64,000 nt of DNA from the NCBI RefSeq assembly GCF_034675905.1, contig NZ_JAUCCV010000005.1, positions 248,001 to 312,000 on the forward strand. Reading direction: 5' to 3'. This stretch comes from Castellaniella sp034675905 (lineage in GTDB: Bacteria; Pseudomonadota; Gammaproteobacteria; Burkholderiales; Burkholderiaceae_B). The translations under genes were made by a program, and so were the position numbers. A model generated the notes under the pieces. That model made no database searches, was not told the origin of the DNA, and saw nothing but the letters and a program-made list of their open reading frames with translations. Shown piece by piece: positions 7,367 through 15,357 of the stretch. The stretch's first letter is position 1. The number at the start of each line of letters is the position of its first letter.

Positions 7367-9250
7367 ATGGGTATTCGTTCCTTATCCATTCGCGCCAAAG
7401 TCGTCCTGGCGTCCGCCCTGACGGTCGCCGTCGCCATGGTCCTGCTGGCGACGGCCAACGTCCTGTCCGCTCAGCAGACCGTCAAGGAACTGGTCGGATC
7501 GCAGACCAGCAGCCTGATCAAGAGCAATGCACGCGAAATCGAAAGCTGGGCGCGGGACAAGACCGACATTCTGTCGTCCCTGGCGCCGGTGGCGCTGGCG
7601 GATCAGCCTGAATCATACCTGCAGCAGGCCCAGAAATCCGGGCGCTTCATGCAGACCTATGTGGGCCGGTCCGCAGACAAGCAGATGAAGACCAATGTGC
7701 CTCTGAATCTGCCGGCGGGCTACGACCCCACTACGCGCCCGTGGTACGCCGACGCCGCCAAGGCCGGCAAACCCATACTGACCGCGCCTTACCGGGATGC
7801 CTCGTCGGGCACCATCGTCCTGAGCGTCGCGGTGCCGCTGCAGAAAGACGGCAAAGTCCAAGCCGTGATTGCCGGTGACATCGGCCTGGACGACATCATC
7901 GCCAGCACGCGCGCCTTGCGGCCGACCGAACACAGTTTTGCCTATCTGGTGGCGGGCGACGGCAAGATCATCGCCCACCCCGATCCGGAACTGACCCTCA
8001 AGCCCGCCACCGACGTCTTTCCGCGCTACGACATGCAGCGCCTCAAAACTCTGGCGGACCATCCAGGCGAACTGGGCGACACGATCAAGGCCGGTCCCGT
8101 CTACTGGCTGTCGGCCACCAGCATTCAGGGGACCGATTGGAGCCTGGTGGTGGCGCTCAGCCAGGATGACGTCCTGGCCGGTGTGCGCAAAATGCGTACC
8201 CAGGCCGTCATGACCGGCGTGCTGATGATTCTGCTGGCGGCCGCGGTGCTGGCGACCTTGACGCGTGTGCTGCTGCGCCGCCTGGGCAGCCTCAAAGACG
8301 CCCTGCAGGATATCGCCTCGGGCGAAGGCGACCTGACTCTGCGCCTGGACCAATCCGGGCATGATGAACTGTCTCAGGTCGGCGCTTCGTTCAACCAATT
8401 TGTGGACAAGATCGCCGGCACCCTGCGCAGCATCCGCCAGACCACGGATTCGGTGCACATCGCATCCGACGAGATTGCGGCCGGCAATACCGATCTGGCC
8501 CGTCGTACCGAAGGCGCCGCTGCCAGTCTGCAGGAAACGTCCAGCTCCATGGAGGAACTGTCCAGCACCGTCAAACAGACGGCCGATGCCGGCAATGCGG
8601 CCGTGTCGCTGGCCGACAGCGCCCGTAATGCCGCCCATCAAGGCGGCGCGCTGATGGGCCAGGTCGTCGAAACCATGCAGGCCATCAACGACAATGCGGG
8701 CAAGATCGGCGATATTATCGGTGTGATCGACAGCATTGCCTTCCAGACCAATATCCTGGCCCTGAACGCCGCCGTCGAAGCAGCCCGTGCAGGCGAACAC
8801 GGCAAGGGCTTTGCCGTAGTGGCATCCGAAGTCCGCGCCCTGGCGCAGCGCAGCGCCCAGTCGGCCCGGGAGATCAAGGCGCTCATCGACACCAATGTGA
8901 CGCAGGTGTCGCATGGCGGCGAACAAGTCCGCCAAGCCGGCGCCGCCATGGACAAGATCGTGTCAGAGGTGCAGCGCGTCACCGACATCATCAACGAGAT
9001 CAAGGTCGCCACCAACGAGCAAAGCCTGGGGATCAGCCAGATCGAAATCGCTGTCCAGCAACTCGATGGCGCGACTCAGCAGAACGCCGCTCTGGTGCAG
9101 GAATCGGCTGCCGCCGCCGACAGCCTGCGCGATCAGGCACAGGTGCTGGCTCAGGCAGTGGCAGGCTTCAGATTGGACGCGGATGCCGGTCACCATGCGG
9201 GCGCCGCCGGGGCTGTCTCCCGACCGGCCCTGCCCGCGCCGCGATCATAA
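7367..9250 (+). CDS. Methyl-accepting chemotaxis protein with dCACHE sensor domain
   Basis: 627 residues. Membrane segments lie near 11-35 and 283-305. Between them is a large periplasmic domain of dCACHE type, marked by the DPTTRPWYADAAKAGKPILT ligand-binding stretch and GTIVLSVAVPL. After the second segment come a HAMP domain and a long coiled-coil signalling domain whose tip reads NILALNAAVEAARAGEHGKG and VVASEVRALAQRSAQSA, the kinase-contact hairpin. dCACHE receptors commonly bind amino acids or other small molecules; the ligand is not predictable here. No NWETF-like CheR-binding pentapeptide is seen at the C-terminus (ends LPAPRS). The ATG at 7367 with aggaag upstream is preferred to the in-frame ATG at 7280. 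Confidence 0.93.
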   Translation: MGIRSLSIRAKVVLASALTVAVAMVLLATANVLSAQQTVKELVGSQTSSLIKSNAREIESWARDKTDILSSLAPVALADQPESYLQQAQKSGRFMQTYVGRSADKQMKTNVPLNLPAGYDPTTRPWYADAAKAGKPILTAPYRDASSGTIVLSVAVPLQKDGKVQAVIAGDIGLDDIIASTRALRPTEHSFAYLVAGDGKIIAHPDPELTLKPATDVFPRYDMQRLKTLADHPGELGDTIKAGPVYWLSATSIQGTDWSLVVALSQDDVLAGVRKMRTQAVMTGVLMILLAAAVLATLTRVLLRRLGSLKDALQDIASGEGDLTLRLDQSGHDELSQVGASFNQFVDKIAGTLRSIRQTTDSVHIASDEIAAGNTDLARRTEGAAASLQETSSSMEELSSTVKQTADAGNAAVSLADSARNAAHQGGALMGQVVETMQAINDNAGKIGDIIGVIDSIAFQTNILALNAAVEAARAGEHGKGFAVVASEVRALAQRSAQSAREIKALIDTNVTQVSHGGEQVRQAGAAMDKIVSEVQRVTDIINEIKVATNEQSLGISQIEIAVQQLDGATQQNAALVQESAAAADSLRDQAQVLAQAVAGFRLDADAGHHAGAAGAVSRPALPAPRS

Positions 9251-9266
9251 GCGCTATCTCCCTGTT

Positions 9267-9315
9267 GATGGATGGGTTTTGTCGAAATCGGTCATATCGA
9301 CATAGCCCATCCATC
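9267..9315 (+). terminator. Large two-part stem-loop downstream of the chemoreceptor gene
   Basis: A perfect 10-bp outer stem (GATGGATGGG 9267-9276 with CCCATCCATC 9306-9315) and a perfect 6-bp inner stem (TGTCGA 9280-9285 with TCGACA 9297-9302) are separated by a 3-nt internal loop on each side. The following bases, GTTCTGTTT, are only moderately T-rich, so this may be a terminator or an mRNA-end stabilising structure. Confidence 0.5.
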
Positions 9316-9404
9316 GTTCTGTTTCATCTGCTCACTCTCTAGAATGGCATCATCGCTTGCCCAAGCATCTGCGCGGCAGCACCACTGACCCATTCGAGGC
9401 ATCC

Positions 9405-10670
9405 ATGAGCAAACCTGCGTCGTCCCCCCGCAAGCATACGATCGTGATCATCGGCGCCGGCACCGGCGGAGCCTCTGTGGCCGCCCGCCTGCGCCGCAAT
9501 CAGCCCAATCTGGACATCGCCGTGATCGAGCCCTCCAGCCATCACGATTACCAGCCCGCCTGGACCCTGGTGGGCGGCGGCGCCTACCGCGCCGAAGACA
9601 CCCGCCGCAATCTGCATGACTGCCTGCCAGATGGCGTGCGCCATATCGCTCAGCGCGTCACCCGCCTGCTGCCCGATGAACGCCAGGTTGTGCTGGACGA
9701 CGACAGCCGGGTGGTCTATGACTATCTGGTCGTGGCCGCCGGCATCCAGATCAACTGGCAGGCGATCGACGGCCTGGAGGAATCCCTGGGTAAAAATGGC
9801 GTCACCAGCAATTACCGCTACGACCTGGCCCCCTACACCTGGGAACTGGTACGTCAGTTTCAGGGTGGAAATGCCGTGTTCACCCAGCCTGCCGGCGCGG
9901 TGAAATGCCCTGGCGCCCCGCAAAAAGCGCTGTATCTGGCCGCCGATCATTTCCGGCGCCGGGGGATGACATCCGCTAAACTGCAGTTCCGCTCGGGCGG
10001 CGCCTCGGTCTTTGGCATCCCGTTCTATGCCCAGGCCCTGGACAAGGTCATGGCATCCTACGGGGCGGAACCGCATTACGGCAATCATCTGGTCCAGGTG
10101 CGCGGCGAAGACAAAATCGCCGTCTTCGAATCGGTAGTGGACGGCCAGGCGGTGCGCGAGGAAGTCCCCTACGACATTCTGCATGTGGTGCCGCCGCAAA
10201 GCGCGCCTGATTTCATTCGCGAAAGCCCGCTGGCCGACGCCAATGGCTGGCTGGAAGTCGACAAGAACACGCTGCGCCATCCCCGCTACCCGAACGTGTT
10301 CGGGCTGGGAGACTGCACCTCCACCCCTAACAGCAAGACCGCCGCCGCCATCAAGAGCCAGGCGCCGGTCCTCAGCAGCAATCTGCTCAGCGCCTTGCGC
10401 GGCGCTGGCAACGTAGACACGTACGATGGTTATGCCGCTTGCCCGCTGACGACATCGCGTGGCAAGGTGCTGTTGGCGGAATTCACGTATGGCGGCACGA
10501 TCACCCCCAGCCTGCCGCTGGATCCGCGTGTGCCCCGGCGTTTCTACTGGTGGCTCAAGCGGTCCTTCCTGCCCTGGTTCTACTGGAACATCCTGATCAA
10601 GGGCCGCGGTTTGCCGGTGACGCACAAATTGCGCCAATTCCCCGCTGGCGTGCCGTCGGTTCAACCCTGA
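9405..10670 (+). CDS. sqr: Sulfide:quinone oxidoreductase, human SQOR-like type
   Basis: 421 residues. FAD-dependent oxidation of sulfide to polysulfide, or to a sulfur acceptor, with electrons passed to the quinone pool at the membrane. An N-terminal FAD-binding Rossmann motif (IIGAGTGGASVAARL) is followed by the SQR-type NYRYDLAPYTWELV block. Two redox cysteines are visible, Cys168 in AVKCPGAPQK and Cys346 in YAACPLTT, matching the two catalytic cysteines of mitochondrial-type SQOR. A second FAD-contact motif, FGLGDCTSTPNSKTAAA, lies near 299-315. The C-terminus is aromatic and hydrophobic (residues 375-400), as expected for monotopic membrane association. The start is the ATG at 9405 with cgagg upstream. 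No other sulfide-oxidation gene is adjacent. Confidence 0.9.
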   Translation: MSKPASSPRKHTIVIIGAGTGGASVAARLRRNQPNLDIAVIEPSSHHDYQPAWTLVGGGAYRAEDTRRNLHDCLPDGVRHIAQRVTRLLPDERQVVLDDDSRVVYDYLVVAAGIQINWQAIDGLEESLGKNGVTSNYRYDLAPYTWELVRQFQGGNAVFTQPAGAVKCPGAPQKALYLAADHFRRRGMTSAKLQFRSGGASVFGIPFYAQALDKVMASYGAEPHYGNHLVQVRGEDKIAVFESVVDGQAVREEVPYDILHVVPPQSAPDFIRESPLADANGWLEVDKNTLRHPRYPNVFGLGDCTSTPNSKTAAAIKSQAPVLSSNLLSALRGAGNVDTYDGYAACPLTTSRGKVLLAEFTYGGTITPSLPLDPRVPRRFYWWLKRSFLPWFYWNILIKGRGLPVTHKLRQFPAGVPSVQP

Positions 10671-10769
10671 CCCTTGGGCGTTGACGCCCAGCGCCCTGTC
10701 GGTGCCGGGCGAATCCTTCTGCTAGGATGATACTTTTTTGTCATCCCGCTTGTTCCGCAAAGGATTGCC

Positions 10770-11531
10770 ATGTCTAAAATCGCTCTGGTCACCGGCGCAT
10801 CCGCCGGTTTCGGCGCTGCCATTTCCCGCCGCTTGATTGCCGAAGGCTATACCGTCGTGGGCGCCGCCCGCCGGCTGGATCGTTTGCAGACTCTGCAGGC
10901 GGAACTGGGCGCTGCCTTTCACCCTCTGGTGATGGACGTCACCGATACGGCAGCCATCGACCAGGGCTGCGGCTGGATCTCGCAGCAATTCGCGGGCCTG
11001 GATCTGCTGGTGAACAATGCGGGGCTGGCTTTGGGCGTGGCGCCGGCACAAGAAGCCTCGCTGAATGACTGGGAACGCATGATTGCCACCAATGTGCTGG
11101 GGCTGACGCGGCTGGTGCATGCCGTGCTGCCGGGTATGGTCAAGCGCAATCAGGGCCATATCATCAACATCGGCTCCACCGCAGGCAGCCACCCCTACCC
11201 CGGCGGCAATGTCTACGGCGCGACCAAAGCCTTTGTACGGCAGCTCAGCCTGAATCTACGAGCTGATTTGTGGGGCACCCAGGTGCGGGTAAGCAATATC
11301 GAACCGGGCCTATGCGGCGGTACCGAATTTTCGCTGGTCCGCCTGGGCGACACAGAGCGCGCCGCTGCGGTGTACGAAGGCGCCGATCCGCTGACGGCCG
11401 ACGATATCGCCGACGCTGTCGCCTGGGTGGCCACCCGTCCGGCCAGGGTCAATATCAATGCCGTGGAATTGATGCCGGTGTCGCAGTCCTTCGCCGGACT
11501 GAAGATCCACCGCGCCACGCCAGCGGCCTGA
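10770..11531 (+). CDS. ydfG: YdfG-like NADP-dependent 3-hydroxy acid dehydrogenase (short-chain dehydrogenase)
   Basis: 253 residues, standard classical SDR length. The cofactor motif is TGASAGFGAAIS at residues 8-19, with AARRLDR after the second strand suggesting NADP preference. NNAGLALG follows, then the catalytic Ser in INIGSTAG and YGATKAFVRQ giving the Tyr-x-x-x-Lys pair. The C-terminal SNIEPGLCGGTEFSLVRLGD and AVYEGADPLTADDIADA stretches resemble E. coli YdfG, which oxidises L-allo-threonine, serine and related 3-hydroxy acids and also reduces malonic semialdehyde. An aaagga ribosome-binding site supports the ATG at 10770. It is probably monocistronic and convergent with the DUF4239 gene. 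Confidence 0.9.
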   Translation: MSKIALVTGASAGFGAAISRRLIAEGYTVVGAARRLDRLQTLQAELGAAFHPLVMDVTDTAAIDQGCGWISQQFAGLDLLVNNAGLALGVAPAQEASLNDWERMIATNVLGLTRLVHAVLPGMVKRNQGHIINIGSTAGSHPYPGGNVYGATKAFVRQLSLNLRADLWGTQVRVSNIEPGLCGGTEFSLVRLGDTERAAAVYEGADPLTADDIADAVAWVATRPARVNINAVELMPVSQSFAGLKIHRATPAA

Positions 11532-11548
11532 CGCACTGCACCAGCAAG

Positions 11549-11580
11549 CAGCGCGCCCTGGGCAATGGCTCTGCGCGCTG
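11549..11580. terminator. Hairpin between convergent genes
   Basis: CAGCGCGC (11549-11556) and GCGCGCTG (11573-11580) form a perfect 8-bp stem with a 16-nt loop in the 56-bp gap between the convergent ydfG-like and DUF4239 genes. No strong T-run follows on either strand, so termination is only a possibility. Confidence 0.35.
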
Positions 11581-11587
11581 TAATTCC

Positions 11588-12382
11588 CTACCCTCGCATC
11601 AGCATCAGCGTCATCGACTTGGGTTCTATGATGGTCGCCCCGCTAAAGGGGCGATCATAGGACGCAATCAGATACAAGGTCGCGCCAAAGCCCAAGGAAA
11701 ACAAAGCCAGCGCCACGACCATCGCCCGGCGCTGGTTGGCATGCAGTTCGCAGATCACACAGGCGGCGACGAGCAGCAACACCATCACAGCGCTCCATTT
11801 CGTCATGACCACCCGGCTATTGGCGACCAGCAGGCGCTGATTGCGGGCTGATTCAGCCTGCCGCGTATACCAGCGCAAATCCTTGGCCGCCTGGCGCAGG
11901 CCGATCCGTTCAGGCCCAGCGGTTTCGGCCATGACATCCACCTGGATGGCGGTCTGCTCCAGCGCGTCCAACAGGCTTTCCGCCCTTTGACTGGCCTGTC
12001 CTAGCGCCATCAGAGGCCATTCCTGTTCGACGATGTCGCGCACATAATCGTTCGTCAAACCCACCACTTGTTCGCGCAATTCGGCAGGCAGGTGCTGGGC
12101 GATCCCCAGGATATCGGCGACGGCAATGGCTTCTTGCTCGACCGCCGTGCGCCCCTTGCTTTCCTGCTGCCAGACATCCGAGGCGACAAAGGCAATGACC
12201 AGGCCGGTGGGCAACAAAATGCCCGACAGCATGGTGTTGACCATGCTGGCCTTGTGCCGATTGGGCCACACCAGACGCAGCAGCGCCATACTGGCCGCCG
12301 CCAGGGTCGAGACCAGGCAGACAAGCAGGATACAGACGATGAATAGCGACCAATCCTGCAGCTCGTACATGAAATCAAACAT
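11588..12382 (-). CDS. DUF4239-like membrane protein of unknown function
   Basis: 264 residues. Two hydrophobic segments near the N-terminus (about 11-32 and 48-67) and two near the C-terminus (about 190-210 and 220-240) flank a soluble helical region rich in Glu, Gln and Ala (70-180). The arrangement and the stretch VNTMLSGILLPTGLVIAFVA resemble the DUF4239 (bestrophin-like) family, whose function is unknown. No catalytic motif is visible. It is divergent from the DUF3298 lipoprotein gene with about 120 bp between them. I assign the family tentatively and no function. Confidence 0.7.
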   Translation of the reverse strand: MFDFMYELQDWSLFIVCILLVCLVSTLAAASMALLRLVWPNRHKASMVNTMLSGILLPTGLVIAFVASDVWQQESKGRTAVEQEAIAVADILGIAQHLPAELREQVVGLTNDYVRDIVEQEWPLMALGQASQRAESLLDALEQTAIQVDVMAETAGPERIGLRQAAKDLRWYTRQAESARNQRLLVANSRVVMTKWSAVMVLLLVAACVICELHANQRRAMVVALALFSLGFGATLYLIASYDRPFSGATIIEPKSMTLMLMRG

Positions 12383-12504
12383 CCTGGCTCCCCGTCTTGT
12401 GTGTATGGTAGATTCTGCTCATGCAACGCTGGCATGAAAAACCAGGCCACATTATTACCGAAATTCAGTTCACATCCGCCAAGCGCGAGTGCGGCTGCCC
12501 GTTG

Positions 12505-13326
12505 ATGGACCCATACATGCGACCCCTATCTTCCTTGCTTACCCGATCCCGTTGGACCGCTCTGGCCGGCATCCTGGCGCTGACCGCCTGCGCCAGCGGC
12601 CCCCAGGACAACCTGTCGCTGATCCCGGCTCAACTGGATCAGCAGACGCAGCAGGAAGGCCTGTTCGTACAACCCGTCAAATGGACGGCAAAGCGCCCCG
12701 ATTGCACGGGGGATTGCCCCAAACTGGTCGTGGATTCCCTGGCGTTTCCCGGCCATCCGCGCCTGACAGAACTGGTCGATCATGCACTGGCCGCCATGAC
12801 CTGGCTGGATACCCAACGCCCGGCTCCGTATGATACGGTGCGCGCCTATCAGGATTATTTCTGGAAGACGGCCGGCCAGCGCGACGAAACCGACCTGACG
12901 GCGCGCACCCGCTACCGTAACAGCCGCCTGACCGTGGTCGAACTGAACGCCGGTCAATACCGCACCGGCATGGCCCACGGCATGACAGGGTCGCAATTTC
13001 TGAACTGGGACAATCAGGCCGAAAAGGCGCTGACCATCGATAATCTGCTGGCGCCCGGCGCTCGCCCGGCTTTTGACGAAGTCCTGAAACAAACCCACGC
13101 CCGCTGGCTGCAAAGTCATCGCGATGCGGTGCAAAGCACTGACACCTTTTCCCGCATGTGGCCCTTCGTATCCAGCGATAACGTCGCCCTGACCGATCAG
13201 GGGCTGGTGGTGAAATACCAGCCCTACGAAATCGCTCCCTACGCCTGGGGTCAGCCCGAACTGCTGATTCCCTATCCGCAACTCCAAGGCATTTTGCGGC
13301 CGTCCTTTCTGCCGCCGCAGCCCTGA
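12505..13326 (+). CDS. DUF3298 (RsiV-like) domain lipoprotein
   Basis: 273 residues from the ATG at 12505. The N-terminus has a positively charged start, a hydrophobic core and a lipobox LTAC with Cys29, so it should be a lipoprotein exported and acylated at that cysteine. The mature protein contains an N-terminal DUF4163-like portion and a C-terminal DUF3298-like portion (MTGSQFLNWD, KALTIDNLLAPGARPAFDEV, LVVKYQPYEIAPYAWGQPEL). This fold is known from the anti-sigma factor RsiV, which binds lysozyme, but most proteobacterial lipoprotein members have no known role. Upstream in-frame ATGs (12421, and the alternative 12517) leave the start uncertain. It is followed by the sulfate transport operon. 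Confidence 0.78.
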   Translation: MDPYMRPLSSLLTRSRWTALAGILALTACASGPQDNLSLIPAQLDQQTQQEGLFVQPVKWTAKRPDCTGDCPKLVVDSLAFPGHPRLTELVDHALAAMTWLDTQRPAPYDTVRAYQDYFWKTAGQRDETDLTARTRYRNSRLTVVELNAGQYRTGMAHGMTGSQFLNWDNQAEKALTIDNLLAPGARPAFDEVLKQTHARWLQSHRDAVQSTDTFSRMWPFVSSDNVALTDQGLVVKYQPYEIAPYAWGQPELLIPYPQLQGILRPSFLPPQP

Positions 13327-13382
13327 CCCGCCTCGGCGCCATCCCGCCCAGGCATACGCATATAGCAGGGCCGCATTATGCG

Positions 13383-13428
13383 CGCCCTGTATATCGTTTG
13401 ACGAAACGATTCGTTCAGTCTCAGGGCG
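13383..13428. promoter_or_regulatory. Nested inverted repeats upstream of the sulfate importer operon
   Basis: An outer inverted repeat (CGCCCTG 13383-13389, CAGGGCG 13422-13428) encloses a perfect inner palindrome (ATCGTTT 13393-13399, AAACGAT 13404-13410, 4-nt centre). It lies 51 bp before the sbp start. It could be an operator or attenuator; CysB sites are too degenerate to recognise by eye. Confidence 0.4.
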
Positions 13429-13478
13429 GAACTCTTTAAGCTGGTGTCTCGATCCATTGGAATGACGAGGCACCTTTT

Positions 13479-14483
13479 ATGCGATTCCGATCGCTGCTAG
13501 TCCTGGCAGCCGCCCTCAGTTTGACAAGCCCGACGCAGGCCGCCGAGCTGACGCTGCTGAACGTCTCTTACGACCCCACGCGCGAACTGTATCAGGCCTA
13601 CAACCAGGCTTTTGCCCGCTACTGGCAGGAAAAAACCGGGGATCAGGTCACGATCCGCCAATCGCACGGGGGGTCGGGCAAACAAGCGCGTTCTGTGATC
13701 GACGGCCTGCAGGCCGATGTCGTGACCCTGGCCTTGGCGCCGGACATCGACGCCATCGCCGCACGCGGGGCGATCCGTGCGGATTGGCAGTCACAGCTGC
13801 CTGAACACAGCGCCCCCTACACTTCTACCATCGTATTTCTGGTGCGCAAGGGCAACCCGAAAGGCATTCACGACTGGCAGGACCTGATCCAACCCGGCGT
13901 ACAGATCATCACGCCCAACCCCAAGACCTCAGGCGGCGCACGCTGGAACTATCTGGCAGCCTGGGGCTATGCCCTGCGCCAGCCGGGCGGCAATGAGGCC
14001 AAGGCGCGAACATTCGTCAGCCAGATTTATCGGCAGGTGCCGGTACTGGATTCGGGCGCGCGCGGCGCTACCACAACGTTTGTCGAACGTGGCATCGGCG
14101 ACGTCTTGCTGGCCTGGGAAAACGAAGCGCTGCTGGCCATCCAGGAACTGGGGCCCGACAAAGTAGACATTGTGGTGCCATCGGTTAGCATCCTGGCCGA
14201 GCCGCCTGTTGCCGTTGTGGACAAGGTCGTCGACGCGCGCGGCACCCGCGTGGCGGCGCAGGCCTATCTGGCCTATCTCTATTCCGAGGCCGGCCAGGAA
14301 ATCGCGGCAAAAAGCTACTACCGCCCTACGCTGCAGGCGGTGGCCGAGCGCCATGCCGGACAATTCCCGCCGGTCTCATTATTCAAACTGAGTGACATCG
14401 CGCCCAGTTGGGCCGATGCGCAGAAAACGCATTTCGCTGACGGCGGCACCTTCGATCAGATCTACCAGCCTGGCGGGCAATAA
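13479..14483 (+). CDS. sbp: Sulfate ABC transporter, periplasmic sulfate-binding protein
   Basis: 334 residues. A signal peptide (about 1-22, ending TQAAE) directs it to the periplasm. The mature protein has Sbp/CysP family signatures: LLNVSYDPTRELYQAYN, IRQSHGGSGKQARSVIDGL (sulfate contact), ADVVTLALAPDIDAIA and TPNPKTSGGARWNYLAAWGY. It delivers sulfate or thiosulfate to the CysT-CysW-CysA importer encoded just downstream. The gap to cysT is 4 bp, so the four genes form one operon. The gene could equally be called cysP; substrate preference between sulfate and thiosulfate cannot be set here. Expression is likely to be induced by sulfur limitation through CysB, whose gene is not in the window. 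Confidence 0.95.
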   Translation: MRFRSLLVLAAALSLTSPTQAAELTLLNVSYDPTRELYQAYNQAFARYWQEKTGDQVTIRQSHGGSGKQARSVIDGLQADVVTLALAPDIDAIAARGAIRADWQSQLPEHSAPYTSTIVFLVRKGNPKGIHDWQDLIQPGVQIITPNPKTSGGARWNYLAAWGYALRQPGGNEAKARTFVSQIYRQVPVLDSGARGATTTFVERGIGDVLLAWENEALLAIQELGPDKVDIVVPSVSILAEPPVAVVDKVVDARGTRVAAQAYLAYLYSEAGQEIAAKSYYRPTLQAVAERHAGQFPPVSLFKLSDIAPSWADAQKTHFADGGTFDQIYQPGGQ

Positions 14484-14487
14484 GACC

Positions 14488-15342
14488 ATGCCGCTGTCCA
14501 CTGCTTTGCGCGCTTCTGCGCGCCCCGTACTGCCGGGTCGCAATCTGACGCTGGGGCTGACACTGAGCTATCTGGGGCTGATCGTGCTCCTGCCTCTGTC
14601 AGCCGTCATCTTGAACGCCTCTACCCTAGGAGCAGAGGCCTTCTGGCACGCTGTCAGCACCCCCAGGGCGTTGGCCTCGTACCGTCTCAGTTTCGGCAGC
14701 GCCTTGCTGGCGGCAACGGTGAACGTCGTTTTCGGCGGCATTGTCGCCTGGGTGCTGGTGCGCTACCGCTTTCCCGGCAAACGCCTGATCGACGCCCTGG
14801 TGGACCTGCCCTTCGCCCTGCCAACGGCAGTCGCGGGGATCGCCTTGACCGCGCTGTACGCACCCAATGGCTGGCTGGGCGGTTTGCTGGCGCCACTGGG
14901 CATTCAGGTCGCCTTCAAACCCTTGGGCGTCGTGGTGGCGTTGATCTTCATCGGCCTGCCCTTTGTCGTGCGCACCGTCCAGCCGGTGCTGGAAGACATG
15001 GCAGCCGAATATGAAGAGGCTGCCAGCAGTCTGGGGGCATCGCGTCCGCAAGTCTTCATCCGCGTGGTATTCCCGATCATCCTGCCGGCCCTGCTGACGG
15101 GCTTTGCCCTGGCCTTCGCGCGCGCGGCCGGCGAATACGGGTCTGTCATCTTCATCGCCGGCAATATGCCCATGGTGTCCGAAATCGCACCGTTGCTGAT
15201 CATCACCAAGCTGGAGCAATACGACTACGCAGGCGCCACGGCGATCGCGGTGGTGATGCTGGGCATCTCGTTCACCTTGCTGCTGGCGATCAATCTGCTT
15301 CAAGCCTGGGTGCGGCAGCGCTCGACCGGGCGCACCGATTAA
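14488..15342 (+). CDS. cysT: Sulfate ABC transporter permease CysT
   Basis: 284 residues with six predicted inner-membrane segments. The permease coupling motif near residues 175-205 (EYEEAASSLGASRPQVFIRV) is the EAA loop that docks onto CysA. LPFALPTAVAGIALTALYAPNG and ARAAGEYGSVIFIAGNMP are characteristic of CysT/CysU. It pairs with CysW to form the translocation path. The ATG at 14488 sits 4 bp after the sbp stop and gives the expected length; an upstream in-frame ATG inside sbp would add a non-homologous extension. Confidence 0.96.
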   Translation: MPLSTALRASARPVLPGRNLTLGLTLSYLGLIVLLPLSAVILNASTLGAEAFWHAVSTPRALASYRLSFGSALLAATVNVVFGGIVAWVLVRYRFPGKRLIDALVDLPFALPTAVAGIALTALYAPNGWLGGLLAPLGIQVAFKPLGVVVALIFIGLPFVVRTVQPVLEDMAAEYEEAASSLGASRPQVFIRVVFPIILPALLTGFALAFARAAGEYGSVIFIAGNMPMVSEIAPLLIITKLEQYDYAGATAIAVVMLGISFTLLLAINLLQAWVRQRSTGRTD

Positions 15343-15357
15343 GGAAAATCCCCAGCC

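Noticed and set aside
10675..10690. TGGGCG-TTGA-CGCCCA hairpin after the sqr gene as a terminator
   Set aside because: Only a 6-bp stem with no T-run; too weak to list as a feature.
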